The notes beneath the pieces are model-generated. The model saw nothing but the letters and a program-made list of their open reading frames with translations. It was not told the DNA's origin and did no database searches. Source: JBCDCE01 sp039182515 (GTDB lineage: Bacteria > Pseudomonadota > Alphaproteobacteria > Rhodobacterales > Rhodobacteraceae). From it: DNA of 56,408 nucleotides. Where the stretch lies: the NCBI GenBank assembly GCA_039182515.1, contig JBCDCE010000022.1, positions 1 through 56,408 on the forward strand, given 5' to 3'. A program made the translations under genes and the position numbers. Positions 48,801 through 56,408 of this stretch are shown one piece after another (positions within the stretch are counted from its first letter, which is position 1; each line of letters starts with the position of its first letter).

Positions 48801-51800
48801 GACGATATTGGAGAGCGTGTAAATCGAGGTGTTTTCCACCTCAAACGCAAAGCTCACGACGCTGCCCACAGGGCCAAAAGGATCCGGAGACGCGCTTTTG
48901 CGCAGCGCAATCGTGGGCGCAACGGAAGGCCCTGTGCTGGTGACAGACCCACTGGCGGGGGGAGCGGCCTGACCCGCAGGGTCAATCGCGATTGCCTCAG
49001 CCGTATTGGTGAGACTGCCTCGGTCAATATCCTCTTGCGTAATCGTGTACGGTTCTGAGCAGTTGAGCACCTCACCGGGGGCAAGCTCAGCGCTCTCACA
49101 TAGAAGCCCTGGCAAAAGCGGATCCCTTGCGCTGACGGAGGTCAGGGTTTGATTGCCCGAGTTTGTTACCTCTATTGCGTAGCTCACCACCTGGCCAAGG
49201 CTTGAATAATTGGCGGGCATGACGCTTTTGACCACGGTCATACCGGGCATTGCGACAGCCTGTGCCGTCTCTGACATGGGCGGTGACACAACAGGCGTAT
49301 CAGCCGCGCCAAAGAGCGTTTCCGCAAAGGCTTGGTTGATGACCTGGGCGTTGTCGAGATCCTCTTGCGTCACCACATATTGGCCAATGCATGTTGTGCT
49401 CTCACCAGCAGTGAAATCGGGATCACCGGCGGTGGGCGTAAAACAAACGATGGGCGCGGTGATCTTGTCGTCGTTCACCACCACATCGCGCGTGAAGGCC
49501 CGTGTGCCATCATTGGTGACGCTGAATTCATACTCCAAAACGTCGCCCACTTCATCAAAAGTCAGGCCGCCGCTGTCGCTGAGATCGGGTTGCAGGGACC
49601 GGATCAGCGTCTTGCTGATCGACAAGGAGGCGACGCCGCTCTCAGGAATCGTCTCTGACGCCAATGGCGAAACCGTCGGGCCTGAGGAGGCAGACGCGAG
49701 GTTTGTCACCGAACCCAAATCCACGTCACTTTGAGTGACGGAATAAGACCCTGAGCATTGATAAAGCGCACCGGGCGCGAGCCCCGTGGCTGGGAAAGCC
49801 GGGCATGTGATATCACCGTCAGCAATCAGGTTGTCTGAGATCTGCACCGGCGTTGTGAGGGTCGTGTTGCCAGTGTTGGTCACATCATAGGTGTATGTGA
49901 TGACCGCCCCGGTGATGAAATCAGCCGCTGGCACGGGATCGGCTGTTTTGACAACCATCAAGGCGGGGGTCTGTGTCGCCGGGGTCCTTGTTTCAGCGAT
50001 ATTCGACACAGTTGCCCCTGCACTGGCCGTGGCACTGTTGAGGCGTTCCCCTGCATCAACATCAGCTTGGGTGACCGCATAGCTTCCTTCGCACAAAAGC
50101 GAGGCCCCCGGCGCGAGAGGACCAGCCGCACAGATAATCGACCCGCCCGCATTTGTGATCAAAGCATCCGTGATGCTCACCGGATCGTTGAGCGTGACAT
50201 TGCCCGTGTTTGTGACCTCAAACTCGTAGACCAACACTTGCCCTGGCGCATTAAAGCTGGGTCCAGATCCAGCTTTGAGACGTTTGTCCAAAGCCAAACC
50301 GGGCGCAGCGGGGATGGTTAGAACCGTTGGATCGGAGCCCGGACCCGTATTGTCAGAGACATCTGTGACAGGTGCACCAAGCGGCGGGCTGCCTTCCGCA
50401 GTTGCCGTGTTGGTAAGCCCGCCTGCATCAATGTCAGCTTGGGTCAAAACATGAGATAGCGCATAGGTGGCCGTCTCCCCCACTTGCAAGGTGCCAGCAC
50501 CGGAGCCCAATGACGCGCCCACAAAGCTTGGCACCAAAGAACTAGACACCACCGTGCCGTCGTTGCGGCTCAGCGTGTCATTCAGGATCGACACACTGCT
50601 CAGAGTCACATTGCCCGTGTTGCGCAAAGTGATGTCATAAGAGACCGTGCTGCCCAGGGTCGTTGCCGAGTTCGACAGGGTTTTGACCACTTCCAAACCA
50701 GGCATCGGTACAATTTGCACAAGCGTCGGCGCGTCTCCTGTCCCAAGCGCATCGGACGTATCAGAGGTCATCGTCCCATCAGGCGCGGTGCCGGTGGCCG
50801 TCGCACTGTTGGAAATGCCGCCTGCATCGATATCGTCTTGGGTCAGGCTATGGGTCACAAAATAGGTCCAGACCTCGCCCACATCGAGCACACCGGCCTG
50901 CGCCGTATCGACCATGTCCCATGCAGGGACCGGAGCCGTGAGAACTGTGCCATTCAAGCGCTGCAAACTGTCTGTGAGAGTCACCGGGGCAAGGCTCACA
51001 TTGCCCGTGTTCTCCACGATGATCTGGAAGGTGACTGTATCACCCGGCGCGCTGCCAGTTTGCGCGCTCACCCGCTTGATCGTCAAAATATCTGGCGCGG
51101 GCGCCTCTAAGTCCACTTGAGCCGTATCCATCTGACTCACCGAGCCGGTGCCGGTTGGACCCTGGCCCGTTGCCGTGACCTCATTGGTGAGCGCAGTTCC
51201 ATCATCGATATCCGCCTGGGTCACAACATAAGTGGCCGTCAAAGTTGTCTGAACCCCAGGAGCCAGGCTCGACACAAAGCCGCTGCCGGAAATTGTAAGA
51301 GGAGCTGTGCCGCTGGCGCTGGTATGGTCATCGGTCAAGAGGATGTTCGTGAGGGTAACGTTGCCGGTATTTTCAACCACATAGCTATAAAGAATAGTGT
51401 CTCCGGCCGCGGCGCCTGCGGTGATCGAGGGCGTTTTGGTGACCTGCAATCCGGGATCGCGCGGAATTGGTGTGACTGTGGGATCATCGCTCCCTGCCCC
51501 ATCCCCGGGATTGGTGCTGTCAGATTGATCAGAGACCGCCCCGCCTGAGGGATCTTGGCCCAGCGCCGTGGCTTGGTTGGCAAACACTCCTGCATCAATC
51601 TCGGCCTGCGTGATGGGATGACGCGCGGTGACGGTGGCCAGTTGACCAGGCGCCAGTTGGTTGATGTCACCGTCGCCGTCTGGATCATCCAGGGCCGCAT
51701 ATGTAATCGAGCCCACTTCGGCGCCCGGATCGCTCACAGCAATGTCGCTGACCGTGACATTACCAGTGTTCTCAACAGTGATGGTATAAGCGATCAAATC

Positions 51801-54800
51801 ACCAGGCGTTGCACGCCCATCCGCCCCAAGATCCAAAACACCAGATTTCAACACCTCGAGCCCTGGCATGAAATTTGGTCCCGGAGACATCAGAGTATCA
51901 TCTGCTGTGACGGGTGCCGCATTCGGATCAATCGGTTGAGACGAAACCTGCCCAATATTGCTGATTTGCCCAGCATCGATATCGGCTTGGGTCACCACAT
52001 AGGTAAACGTGCAAGAGGTGTCCGAAGCCCCAGGCGCAAGCGGGCCGATCATACAGGGGCCAGCCACCAAACTGTCGGTCACTTCCGCGCTGGCGAGCGT
52101 CATATTGCCCGTGTTGGTCACTGTCATGCGGTAGCTCACCGCATCGCCGACGGTCATGTAAGCCGGAGAAGCTGCGAGATCTGGGAACAGCGCTTTTGCT
52201 ATGGAAACGCCCGGAGCAGCGGCGACAAGCTCTTGGGTGACGTCATCTGTTGCGGGTGGCAAAGCCGTGCCATCGGGGCGGTTGGCAGCCCCAGTTGCGG
52301 TATTGACCAAATCCGCACTGGCCGCGTCCCCCACGGTTTGATCATCAATATCCTGCTGTTGGACGGTGTAGCTGCCTGTACAAGTCAGCACTTCGGTGGG
52401 CAGAAGCGTCACAGGCGCGGTAAGATCGCAGGTGAGCGCACCCAGCAAAGGATCAGAGATCATCACATTGGAGAGCGTCTGATTGCCCGAGTTGCGCGCT
52501 ATAATTTCATATGAAACCGTCTCCCCAACCGCCTTCGCAGCAGCACTGCTGGTGATAGACTTCGAGACCGTCAGTTGAGGGTTCGCGATCACGGGCACCG
52601 TTTCATTCACCGCCACGGAGGTGACATTCACGGGCGTGAGGCTTGCGGGCGCAAAGACCGTGCGCGCCGTGGCCTCATTGGCCACTGTACCTGCGTCCAG
52701 ATCCGCTTGCGTGACCGTATACATCGCTTCGCAAACATGCGTCGCATTGGGCAAAAAGCTGCTGCCTTCTACGGCGGGATCCCGGCAGAGAATTGGTTGA
52801 GCGAACTTATTGTCGTCGACAAAAATCTCTTCGGTGAGCGCCGCTCCAGGCCCCGTGGCAGGCGGTACATTTGTCACCGAGTAGCGATAAGTGATGGTGT
52901 CCCCCACATTGGCAACAGACAGGCCTGCAGGCAGAGCTTCTTTTGTCAAATCCAGTGTCGGTGCCGCACTCACGGGGAAGATCGCGTCATCCGTCGGCGA
53001 GGCCACATCCACGCCGTTAAACTGACTTTCCGCGCGTGCCACGTTTGTGGTGCTGCCAAGCTGCTCATCGTTGGAATTGATCTGGTAGCTTGCCGTACAG
53101 GTGAGGCTTTCGCCCGGGATAAGATCGCCGCCCGGCAAAGGCGGACAGGTCACCGTTGTGATATTGTCGTCTACCGTAACAGCCTGCGTGAAGGTGACAT
53201 TGCCCGTGTTTGTCACGAGATATTCATAGTTTAGGACCTGCCCTGCCGCGAAAATCGTGGGCACCGGCGCCACAATCGACTTTGTGATGGACAAAGCGGG
53301 CGATTGCACCGCCGTAACTGTGGCTTGCCGGGTGCCGCTCACAACGCCATTGGCAGATGTGGCTTGAGCCGAGTTCGTGACACTGCCTGCGTTCAAATCG
53401 TCTTGGTCAGCCGTCCAAACATGCGCACAGGTGGTGCTGGCGCCGGGGGCAAGCGGGGCCGCACGACAAGAGAGATTATTGCCAATTTGATTGTCATTTA
53501 CGGTGATGGGCGCGGTGAGCGTTGTGTTGCCCGTATTTGTCAGCGTGAAGGTAAACTCGATGGTGTCGCCGACACTATCAAAAGACGTTGGTTCGCCCGC
53601 AGACACCGCTTTGCCCAAGGACAGTCCAGGCGTTTGGGTAATGGAGGTCACCGCCGTGGAGGTTTGAGCAGGCGCCTCATTGGGATCAAACCGCGCCTCG
53701 TTTGATATGTCCGCGCCATCATCAATATCGCTTTGCTGCGCGGCAAATTGCGCGGCATAGATCCAGGTTTCTCCCACATCGAGCACACCATCTGTATCGA
53801 GATCTCCCGAAAGATCTGGACCACTTGTGAGCGTACGAGGCGCACCACCTTGGGTCAGCGTGTCGATCAAGCTGCCACCTGTGAGGCTGAGATTGCCGGT
53901 GTTCTCAATCACCACGGAATAGGTCAATGTACCCGGTGCGCTCAGCGTGGCTTTGTCGACGCTTTTCACAAGCGTAAAGCTCGGAGTTTGGGTGAGCGTT
54001 GTTGTGGCGGAGTTGGAGCCACCAGCACCTTGCGTCGTGGTCACAGAAGCCGAATTGACGAGATCAGCGCCGTTGTCGAGATCCGCTTGGGTTACCGCAT
54101 AACTCAAGCCGTAGACCCAGGTTTCCCCGACACCCAGAACCATATCCGCGTTGGCGTCCCCGCTCAAAAGCACAGGCGTGCTCGGGCTGCGGGGCGCGCC
54201 GCCTTGGGTCAATGTGTCAGTTAACGCAACGCCGGTGAGACCCACATTGCCGGTATTTGCCACCTCAATGGAATAGGCCAGCGTGCCAGGGGAGGCCAGC
54301 GTGAGCTGATCCACATCTTTGCTCACCGTTAAAGCGGGGCTTTGCGAGATTGTGGTCGTGTCGCTTTGGGTTTGAGACCCGGCCTCAAGGGTTGTGAATT
54401 GCGCCGTATTCACAATGTCGCCGCCGTCATTGATCTCATCTTGAGTGGCGTTGAACGTGGCCGCATAGCGCCAAGTCTCACCCACATCGAGCTCACCGTC
54501 GCCATCCAGATCGCCTGTTAGATCTGGACCAGAGCTCAACACCCGACCAGCCCCTCCTTGGGTGAGCGTGTCCGTGAGCCCTACCCCGGTCAGCGTGACA
54601 TTCCCGGTGTTCACCACTTCAATCTCGTAGGTCAAAACCCCAGGGGCGCTTAAAGTTGGAATATCCACGACCTTACTAAGCGTGAAGCTTGGGCTTTGAG
54701 TAACAGCGGTGGTGGCACTGGAGGACTTGGGCAAGCCAGTTTGCGTGGTCGACGCACTTACAGAGTTGGTCAGCGGAGCACCTGAATCGAGGTCCGCTTG

Positions 54801-56138
54801 CGTGACGGAGTAACTGGTCGAATAGGTCCAAGTCTCTCCCACGTCCAAAACACCCGACGCCAGCGGCGCAGTGCCCCCCGTTTCAACCGGCCCAGTGAGC
54901 GTGATGACCGAGCCATCGGGCAAAGTATCGGTCACCACCACCCCGGTTAGATCAATATCGCCAGTGTTTTGAAGAACTACTTCGTAGCCAATCAGATCGC
55001 CCACAGAGGTTGCCGGGTTGGGCCCACTGACTTGGGTTTTCAGGGCGGTAAAATCGATTGTGCCCGTTACGGTGATTGTCACAAGTGCTGTAGCCGTGAG
55101 CCCAGCTGCATCTTCAACCTCATACTCAAACGTATCCACGCCGATAAAATTCGGGCCAGGCGTGTAGGTGAAGCTGCCGTCTGTGTTCAAAACAACGCTG
55201 CCGTTGCTTGGGCCGAGAAGCGGTGTTGGGTTAACCGTAATCGGCGTTCCATCCGGATCATTGTCCACCCCATTGCCGTTGTCAGCAGTGACATTGCCCG
55301 AAATGGCAGTATTGAGCGGCGTGGTGAAGTCATCGTCTTGCGCAAGAGGCTGAAGATTTGGGAAGGCAGCGCGCGAGCACGAGAACCCATCATTGTTGCC
55401 AGAGGGCACGCCCGTTCCCACCTGCACCATTGAAGGTGAGTTCGTCAGATAATCGAACACTTCATAGAGCAGACCATTGTTGTTGTTGAACGTAAGCATC
55501 CGGCCGTTGCCGTCTGTCCATGTGGCGCCAAAGCCGCCGCCGGGCAGACTGGGCACGGTGAAGCGCTCCTTAGTCATGGCGGTGATGTTGTAGCGATACA
55601 TCCGCCCGCCACCAAAACCGATCAAAAGCTCGTCGCCACCGTCTTGCACATAAGCGACGTCCGCTGGGCCTCCCCCCGCGCTGCCCACTTGGGTAAAGTC
55701 AACAACTTGGCGGGCTTCAGTTACAAGATCGATCCGCTCATAGCGTTCGTTGTTACGGCGCAGCCAAAATCCGTTGTTAAAATCAATGTCGCCGGAAAAC
55801 GTGCCAAAACCCACATTGAATAGAACTTGGATCACCCCGTCCGAGGAAATTCGGATGATATTGCTGCCTTGGGACGCATAGGCATAGTCATCCAAAACAT
55901 TGTAGCCGGTCGCATTGTAGCTGCCGTTCCGTGGACCAACGTTTTGATAAGTTGAGGTGATCGGGTTGAAAATGCGCAATTGGCCGGACTGGACCTGGTA
56001 AATATTCCCATCACAAGCAAACGCAGGCCCGGTTGGCGCTGGCACATCCGCAGCAACCTTCCAAGCAAGACAAAGCCATACCACGGCGGCCAATGCAGCT
56101 GCGCCGCACCAAGCCCCTAAAAAGCGCAAAGTCCCCAC
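45843..56138 (-). CDS. giant DUF11/Ig-like repeat surface protein
   Basis: A 3431-residue protein starting at GTG 56138 (GGGGG five bases upstream). Order: hydrophobic signal (GAWCGAAALAAVVWLCLAW, residues 8-26); beta-propeller-like region (about 30-260) bounded by C42-region and FSCSRAAF cysteines; a cadherin/Ig-like domain (LAQDDDFTTPLNTAISGNVT to VTITVTG, about 265-360); about 23 DUF11/DUF7507-type repeats (360-3215, about 115-145 residues each, with NTGNVTL and TQADIDAG signatures); an SdrD-B-like domain (VIGKVWDDRNADGVQ) with carboxypeptidase-like fold; and a helical C-terminus (REVQEKLSALETRLDGLWKS). Several repeats carry EF-hand-like loops (DLDGDGELDVGE). It is predicted to be extracellular, an adhesin or surface fibre, and is coupled to the beta-barrel gene downstream. 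Confidence 0.88.
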   Translation of the reverse strand: MGTLRFLGAWCGAAALAAVVWLCLAWKVAADVPAPTGPAFACDGNIYQVQSGQLRIFNPITSTYQNVGPRNGSYNATGYNVLDDYAYASQGSNIIRISSDGVIQVLFNVGFGTFSGDIDFNNGFWLRRNNERYERIDLVTEARQVVDFTQVGSAGGGPADVAYVQDGGDELLIGFGGGRMYRYNITAMTKERFTVPSLPGGGFGATWTDGNGRMLTFNNNNGLLYEVFDYLTNSPSMVQVGTGVPSGNNDGFSCSRAAFPNLQPLAQDDDFTTPLNTAISGNVTADNGNGVDNDPDGTPITVNPTPLLGPSNGSVVLNTDGSFTYTPGPNFIGVDTFEYEVEDAAGLTATALVTITVTGTIDFTALKTQVSGPNPATSVGDLIGYEVVLQNTGDIDLTGVVVTDTLPDGSVITLTGPVETGGTAPLASGVLDVGETWTYSTSYSVTQADLDSGAPLTNSVSASTTQTGLPKSSSATTAVTQSPSFTLSKVVDIPTLSAPGVLTYEIEVVNTGNVTLTGVGLTDTLTQGGAGRVLSSGPDLTGDLDGDGELDVGETWRYAATFNATQDEINDGGDIVNTAQFTTLEAGSQTQSDTTTISQSPALTVSKDVDQLTLASPGTLAYSIEVANTGNVGLTGVALTDTLTQGGAPRSPSTPVLLSGDANADMVLGVGETWVYGLSYAVTQADLDNGADLVNSASVTTTQGAGGSNSATTTLTQTPSFTLVKSVDKATLSAPGTLTYSVVIENTGNLSLTGGSLIDTLTQGGAPRTLTSGPDLSGDLDTDGVLDVGETWIYAAQFAAQQSDIDDGADISNEARFDPNEAPAQTSTAVTSITQTPGLSLGKAVSAGEPTSFDSVGDTIEFTFTLTNTGNTTLTAPITVNDNQIGNNLSCRAAPLAPGASTTCAHVWTADQDDLNAGSVTNSAQATSANGVVSGTRQATVTAVQSPALSITKSIVAPVPTIFAAGQVLNYEYLVTNTGNVTFTQAVTVDDNITTVTCPPLPGGDLIPGESLTCTASYQINSNDEQLGSTTNVARAESQFNGVDVASPTDDAIFPVSAAPTLDLTKEALPAGLSVANVGDTITYRYSVTNVPPATGPGAALTEEIFVDDNKFAQPILCRDPAVEGSSFLPNATHVCEAMYTVTQADLDAGTVANEATARTVFAPASLTPVNVTSVAVNETVPVIANPQLTVSKSITSSAAAKAVGETVSYEIIARNSGNQTLSNVMISDPLLGALTCDLTAPVTLLPTEVLTCTGSYTVQQQDIDDQTVGDAASADLVNTATGAANRPDGTALPPATDDVTQELVAAAPGVSIAKALFPDLAASPAYMTVGDAVSYRMTVTNTGNMTLASAEVTDSLVAGPCMIGPLAPGASDTSCTFTYVVTQADIDAGQISNIGQVSSQPIDPNAAPVTADDTLMSPGPNFMPGLEVLKSGVLDLGADGRATPGDLIAYTITVENTGNVTVSDIAVSDPGAEVGSITYAALDDPDGDGDINQLAPGQLATVTARHPITQAEIDAGVFANQATALGQDPSGGAVSDQSDSTNPGDGAGSDDPTVTPIPRDPGLQVTKTPSITAGAAAGDTILYSYVVENTGNVTLTNILLTDDHTSASGTAPLTISGSGFVSSLAPGVQTTLTATYVVTQADIDDGTALTNEVTATGQGPTGTGSVSQMDTAQVDLEAPAPDILTIKRVSAQTGSAPGDTVTFQIIVENTGNVSLAPVTLTDSLQRLNGTVLTAPVPAWDMVDTAQAGVLDVGEVWTYFVTHSLTQDDIDAGGISNSATATGTAPDGTMTSDTSDALGTGDAPTLVQIVPMPGLEVVKTLSNSATTLGSTVSYDITLRNTGNVTLSSVSILNDTLSRNDGTVVSSSLVPSFVGASLGSGAGTLQVGETATYALSHVLTQADIDAGGLTNTATAEGSPPLGAPVTDVSDNTGPGSDPTVLTIPAAPGLALDKRLKAGSGPSFNAPGQVLVYEFEVTNTGNVTLNDPVSITDALITNAGGSIICAAGPLAPGASLLCEGSYAVTQADVDAGERLNSATASAGATVSNIAETRTPATQTPALMVVKTADPVPAADFITGAVITYTYDVTNTGNTTLTTPVQISDNLIADGDITCPAFPATGLAPGALYQCSGSYSVTQSDVDLGSVTNLASASSGPTVSPLASETIPESGVASLSISKTLIRSLQPDLSDSGGLTFDEVGDVLEYEFSVTNDGTRAFTRDVVVNDDKITAPIVCFTPTAGDPDFTAGESTTCIGQYVVTQEDLDNAQVINQAFAETLFGAADTPVVSPPMSETAQAVAMPGMTVVKSVMPANYSSLGQVVSYAIEVTNSGNQTLTSVSARDPLLPGLLCESAELAPGEVLNCSEPYTITQEDIDRGSLTNTAEAIAIDPAGQAAPPASGSVTSTGPSVAPTIALRKSASPDPFGPVGSVVSFAFEVENTSIYTLSNIVVTDPLVADFLTPAFSCAVPDLPPGGIDTSCVMPYTVTQDDVNAGQIANTGTVEATDPFGNVAVGMGSATPTGPPQVPGLEVTKLAEYPATSLGSQVSYTLIVDNTGNVSLGGLSVSDTMERLDGTATSLTSPFVLNLVETDPDTGAFLSGDVNNNGRLDPDETWIYSGSYQITQADINAGGFQNVASAKGIAPDGSVVEDTADDGNDADGNTTNDPTVVPITTVPDLSVTKTVTTPGSQVGDEVIFLIAAANIGNVDITGITSPVDQLTRRDGTDITGGITSITEVVLDANGNATPVVSNDGTLSPSEVWYWQVRYPLAQEDVDAGGIRNTAQVTGQAPDGSSVTDTSDDGDDTDGNLDDDPTEMAIAPAPGLLVTKTLLSPLAPQNAGEVLTFEITALNTGNVTLSGMSSTDTLTNFDGGTAQPALAGVTGLTNGALGPQSQAVFTYTYALSQADVDSGGINNSATVSGQTPFGAPVVDVSDDDGTGNDDPTTVAIAAAPSVDVLKSANVPTRIAPDLFAVTFTIRVENTGNVTLENLSVQDDLASFASPAIVTFAQVSSATGMSQGTPNPGFDGLTDLETLLSGARLAPGELGVISLEVQYNTATGVPTGTNTAEVRSDQLNQVADASTTVVTTEDPPDILATKSVSPEVARRGDLLRYTLTFQNPLPTAEGGLTLIDDLPAGIAYVEGSATFNGAATPQPSRDGRRLSWADVTLPANGTIVITLTARLIGGPGRYANQTYALGPDGSRISNRAEAVFEVAPEGVFDCSDVIGKVWDDRNADGVQQAPDRRALSDQDVFGSKTKTAPQEQDLTKGEPGIAGARVVTPRGTTITTDAFGRFSVPCAELPSAIGSNFTLKLDPRSLPTGYRVIGENPRVTRLTPGKMARVNFPVSLATVINVDLTLDAFAGQTPVPGLITALEGLYNSLDPEGAYVLRLTYLARGEPSREVQEKLSALETRLDGLWKSTGGAAPMLIERQIVEGQ
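46500..55056 (-). repeat. array of about 23 DUF11-type coding repeats in cysteine/no-cysteine blocks
   Basis: Approximate repeat starts (minus strand) are 55056, 54690, 54335, 53980, 53633, 53300, 52955, 52585, 52215, 51868, 51455, 51095, 50705, 50312, 49970, 49635, 49250, 48920, 48575, 48130, 47690, 47305 and 46885. Repeats 5-9 (51870-53633) and 14-18 (48577-50312) each contain one cysteine pair flanking a PLAPG-like turn; repeats 1-4, 10-13 and 19-23 have none. Repeats 7/16 share an extended DDNK/NDDKI...P-I-x-C segment, 8/17 share NSGNQTLS and DPLL, and 9/18 share DTSC and AGQI.N.G.V. Confidence 0.8.
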
Positions 56139-56351
56139 GATGCCCCCAAAGCGTTTTTATTATTCTGCAGCTATCTCAACTGTAGCGGGCAAAAGACGGG
56201 GAAACCAAGTGGATTTCTCCCCCATGTTGCGATTCTTCGCCCAAACACCACGAAATGTTGGGGGTTTGACGCGTTTGGACGCATCGAAGCGCGTTCAACA
56301 CAGGCGCGAACGTCAATCTAGGTTGATTACTGAGAGTTGTCGGAAGGCAGG

Positions 56352-56408
56352 TGGCGGAGGATGAGGGATTCGAACCCCCGGAACGCTCTCACGTTCAACG
56401 GTTTTCAA
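56352..56408 (-). tRNA. tRNA-Ser(TGA), 5' part cut by the window
   Basis: On the minus strand the visible 3' part runs from the anticodon loop (TTGAAAACCG, giving anticodon TGA) through a long variable arm (GAACGTGAGAGCGTTC) and T loop (GGGGGTTCGAATCCCTC) to an acceptor strand ending TCCGCCA with encoded CCA (56354-56352). The long variable arm and anticodon identify serine (codon TCA). Confidence 0.92.

Noticed and set aside
47790..49058. Long plus-strand open frame (422 codons) opposite the giant gene, with several similar ones at 51555-52514 and 52575-53234
   Set aside because: They are antisense shadows of a GC-rich, repeat-coding gene; composition is Arg/His/Cys-rich without domains or ribosome-binding sites, while the minus-strand frame is continuous and domain-structured.
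46500..55056. Periodic repeats that might suggest a CRISPR or satellite array
   Set aside because: The period is about 330-440 bp, the repeats are diverged at DNA level and maintain one open frame encoding Ig-like domains.

Overview
The window reads as chromosomal DNA of a marine alphaproteobacterium of the roseobacter group (Rhodobacterales). This is inferred from gene content: GapR, an NDUFA12-type complex I accessory subunit, the accB-accC-aat / DUF2155-mlaD neighbourhood, clpX-clpP, DUF4153 and DUF2793 proteins, VPLPA-CTERM proteins, a short-chain fatty acyl (ScfR/PccR-type) regulator, and no plasmid or phage core. Moderately GC-rich genes alternate with a few AT-richer accessory genes. 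The window is bounded by two cut tRNA genes: tRNA-Thr(TGT) at the left edge and tRNA-Ser(TGA) at the right edge.

Layout. 1-4.2 kb: conserved hypothetical, gapR, two small membrane proteins, an AT-rich methyltransferase, an ester cyclase and a DUF442 sulfur transferase. 4.2-16.7 kb: one apparent regulon made of a histidine kinase with an N-terminal sodium/solute-symporter module, a small membrane partner and a receiver-only response regulator (all ATGA-coupled), a divergent ScfR-type regulator, a complete five-gene HAAT-type ABC importer and acetyl-CoA synthetase. I propose that this is a sensing, uptake and activation circuit for acetate or another short-chain carboxylate. 16.7-25.8 kb: lipoprotein, SDR, accB-accC, aat, DUF2155/mlaD/NDUFA12, a tiny ORF with an intrinsic terminator ahead of a DUF4760 membrane protein, a Rid-family protein, clpX and clpP. 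26-32.4 kb: ArsR-SRPBCC fusion, VPLPA-CTERM protein, a photolyase-like protein with reversed domain order, DUF2793, DUF4153 and an NmrA-like protein. 32.4-42.4 kb: accessory region with gene-poor gaps, AT-rich orphan genes, a second VPLPA-CTERM protein, a glycine-betaine-type ABC importer and a divergent sulfatase. 42.4-56.1 kb: a coupled pair consisting of a 3431-residue repeat protein and a 1147-residue outer-membrane beta-barrel protein.

Most unusual items: (1) the giant DUF11-type protein has about 23 Ig-like repeats ordered as blocks without cysteine (4), with one cysteine pair each (5), without (4), with (5), without (5). Repeats 5-9 match 14-18 one to one, so the array grew by duplication of a multi-domain block, and the gene is translationally coupled to a beta-barrel gene. 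(2) The carboxylate circuit at 4.2-16.7 kb. (3) A dispersed element of about 180 bp is present twice in opposite orientation, with conserved hairpins; one copy fills the space between two convergent stop codons and the other is flanked by 16-bp near-perfect direct repeats. (4) A short ORF followed by a strong intrinsic terminator lies across the start of a membrane-protein gene. All functional statements come from reading sequence motifs; no database search was possible.
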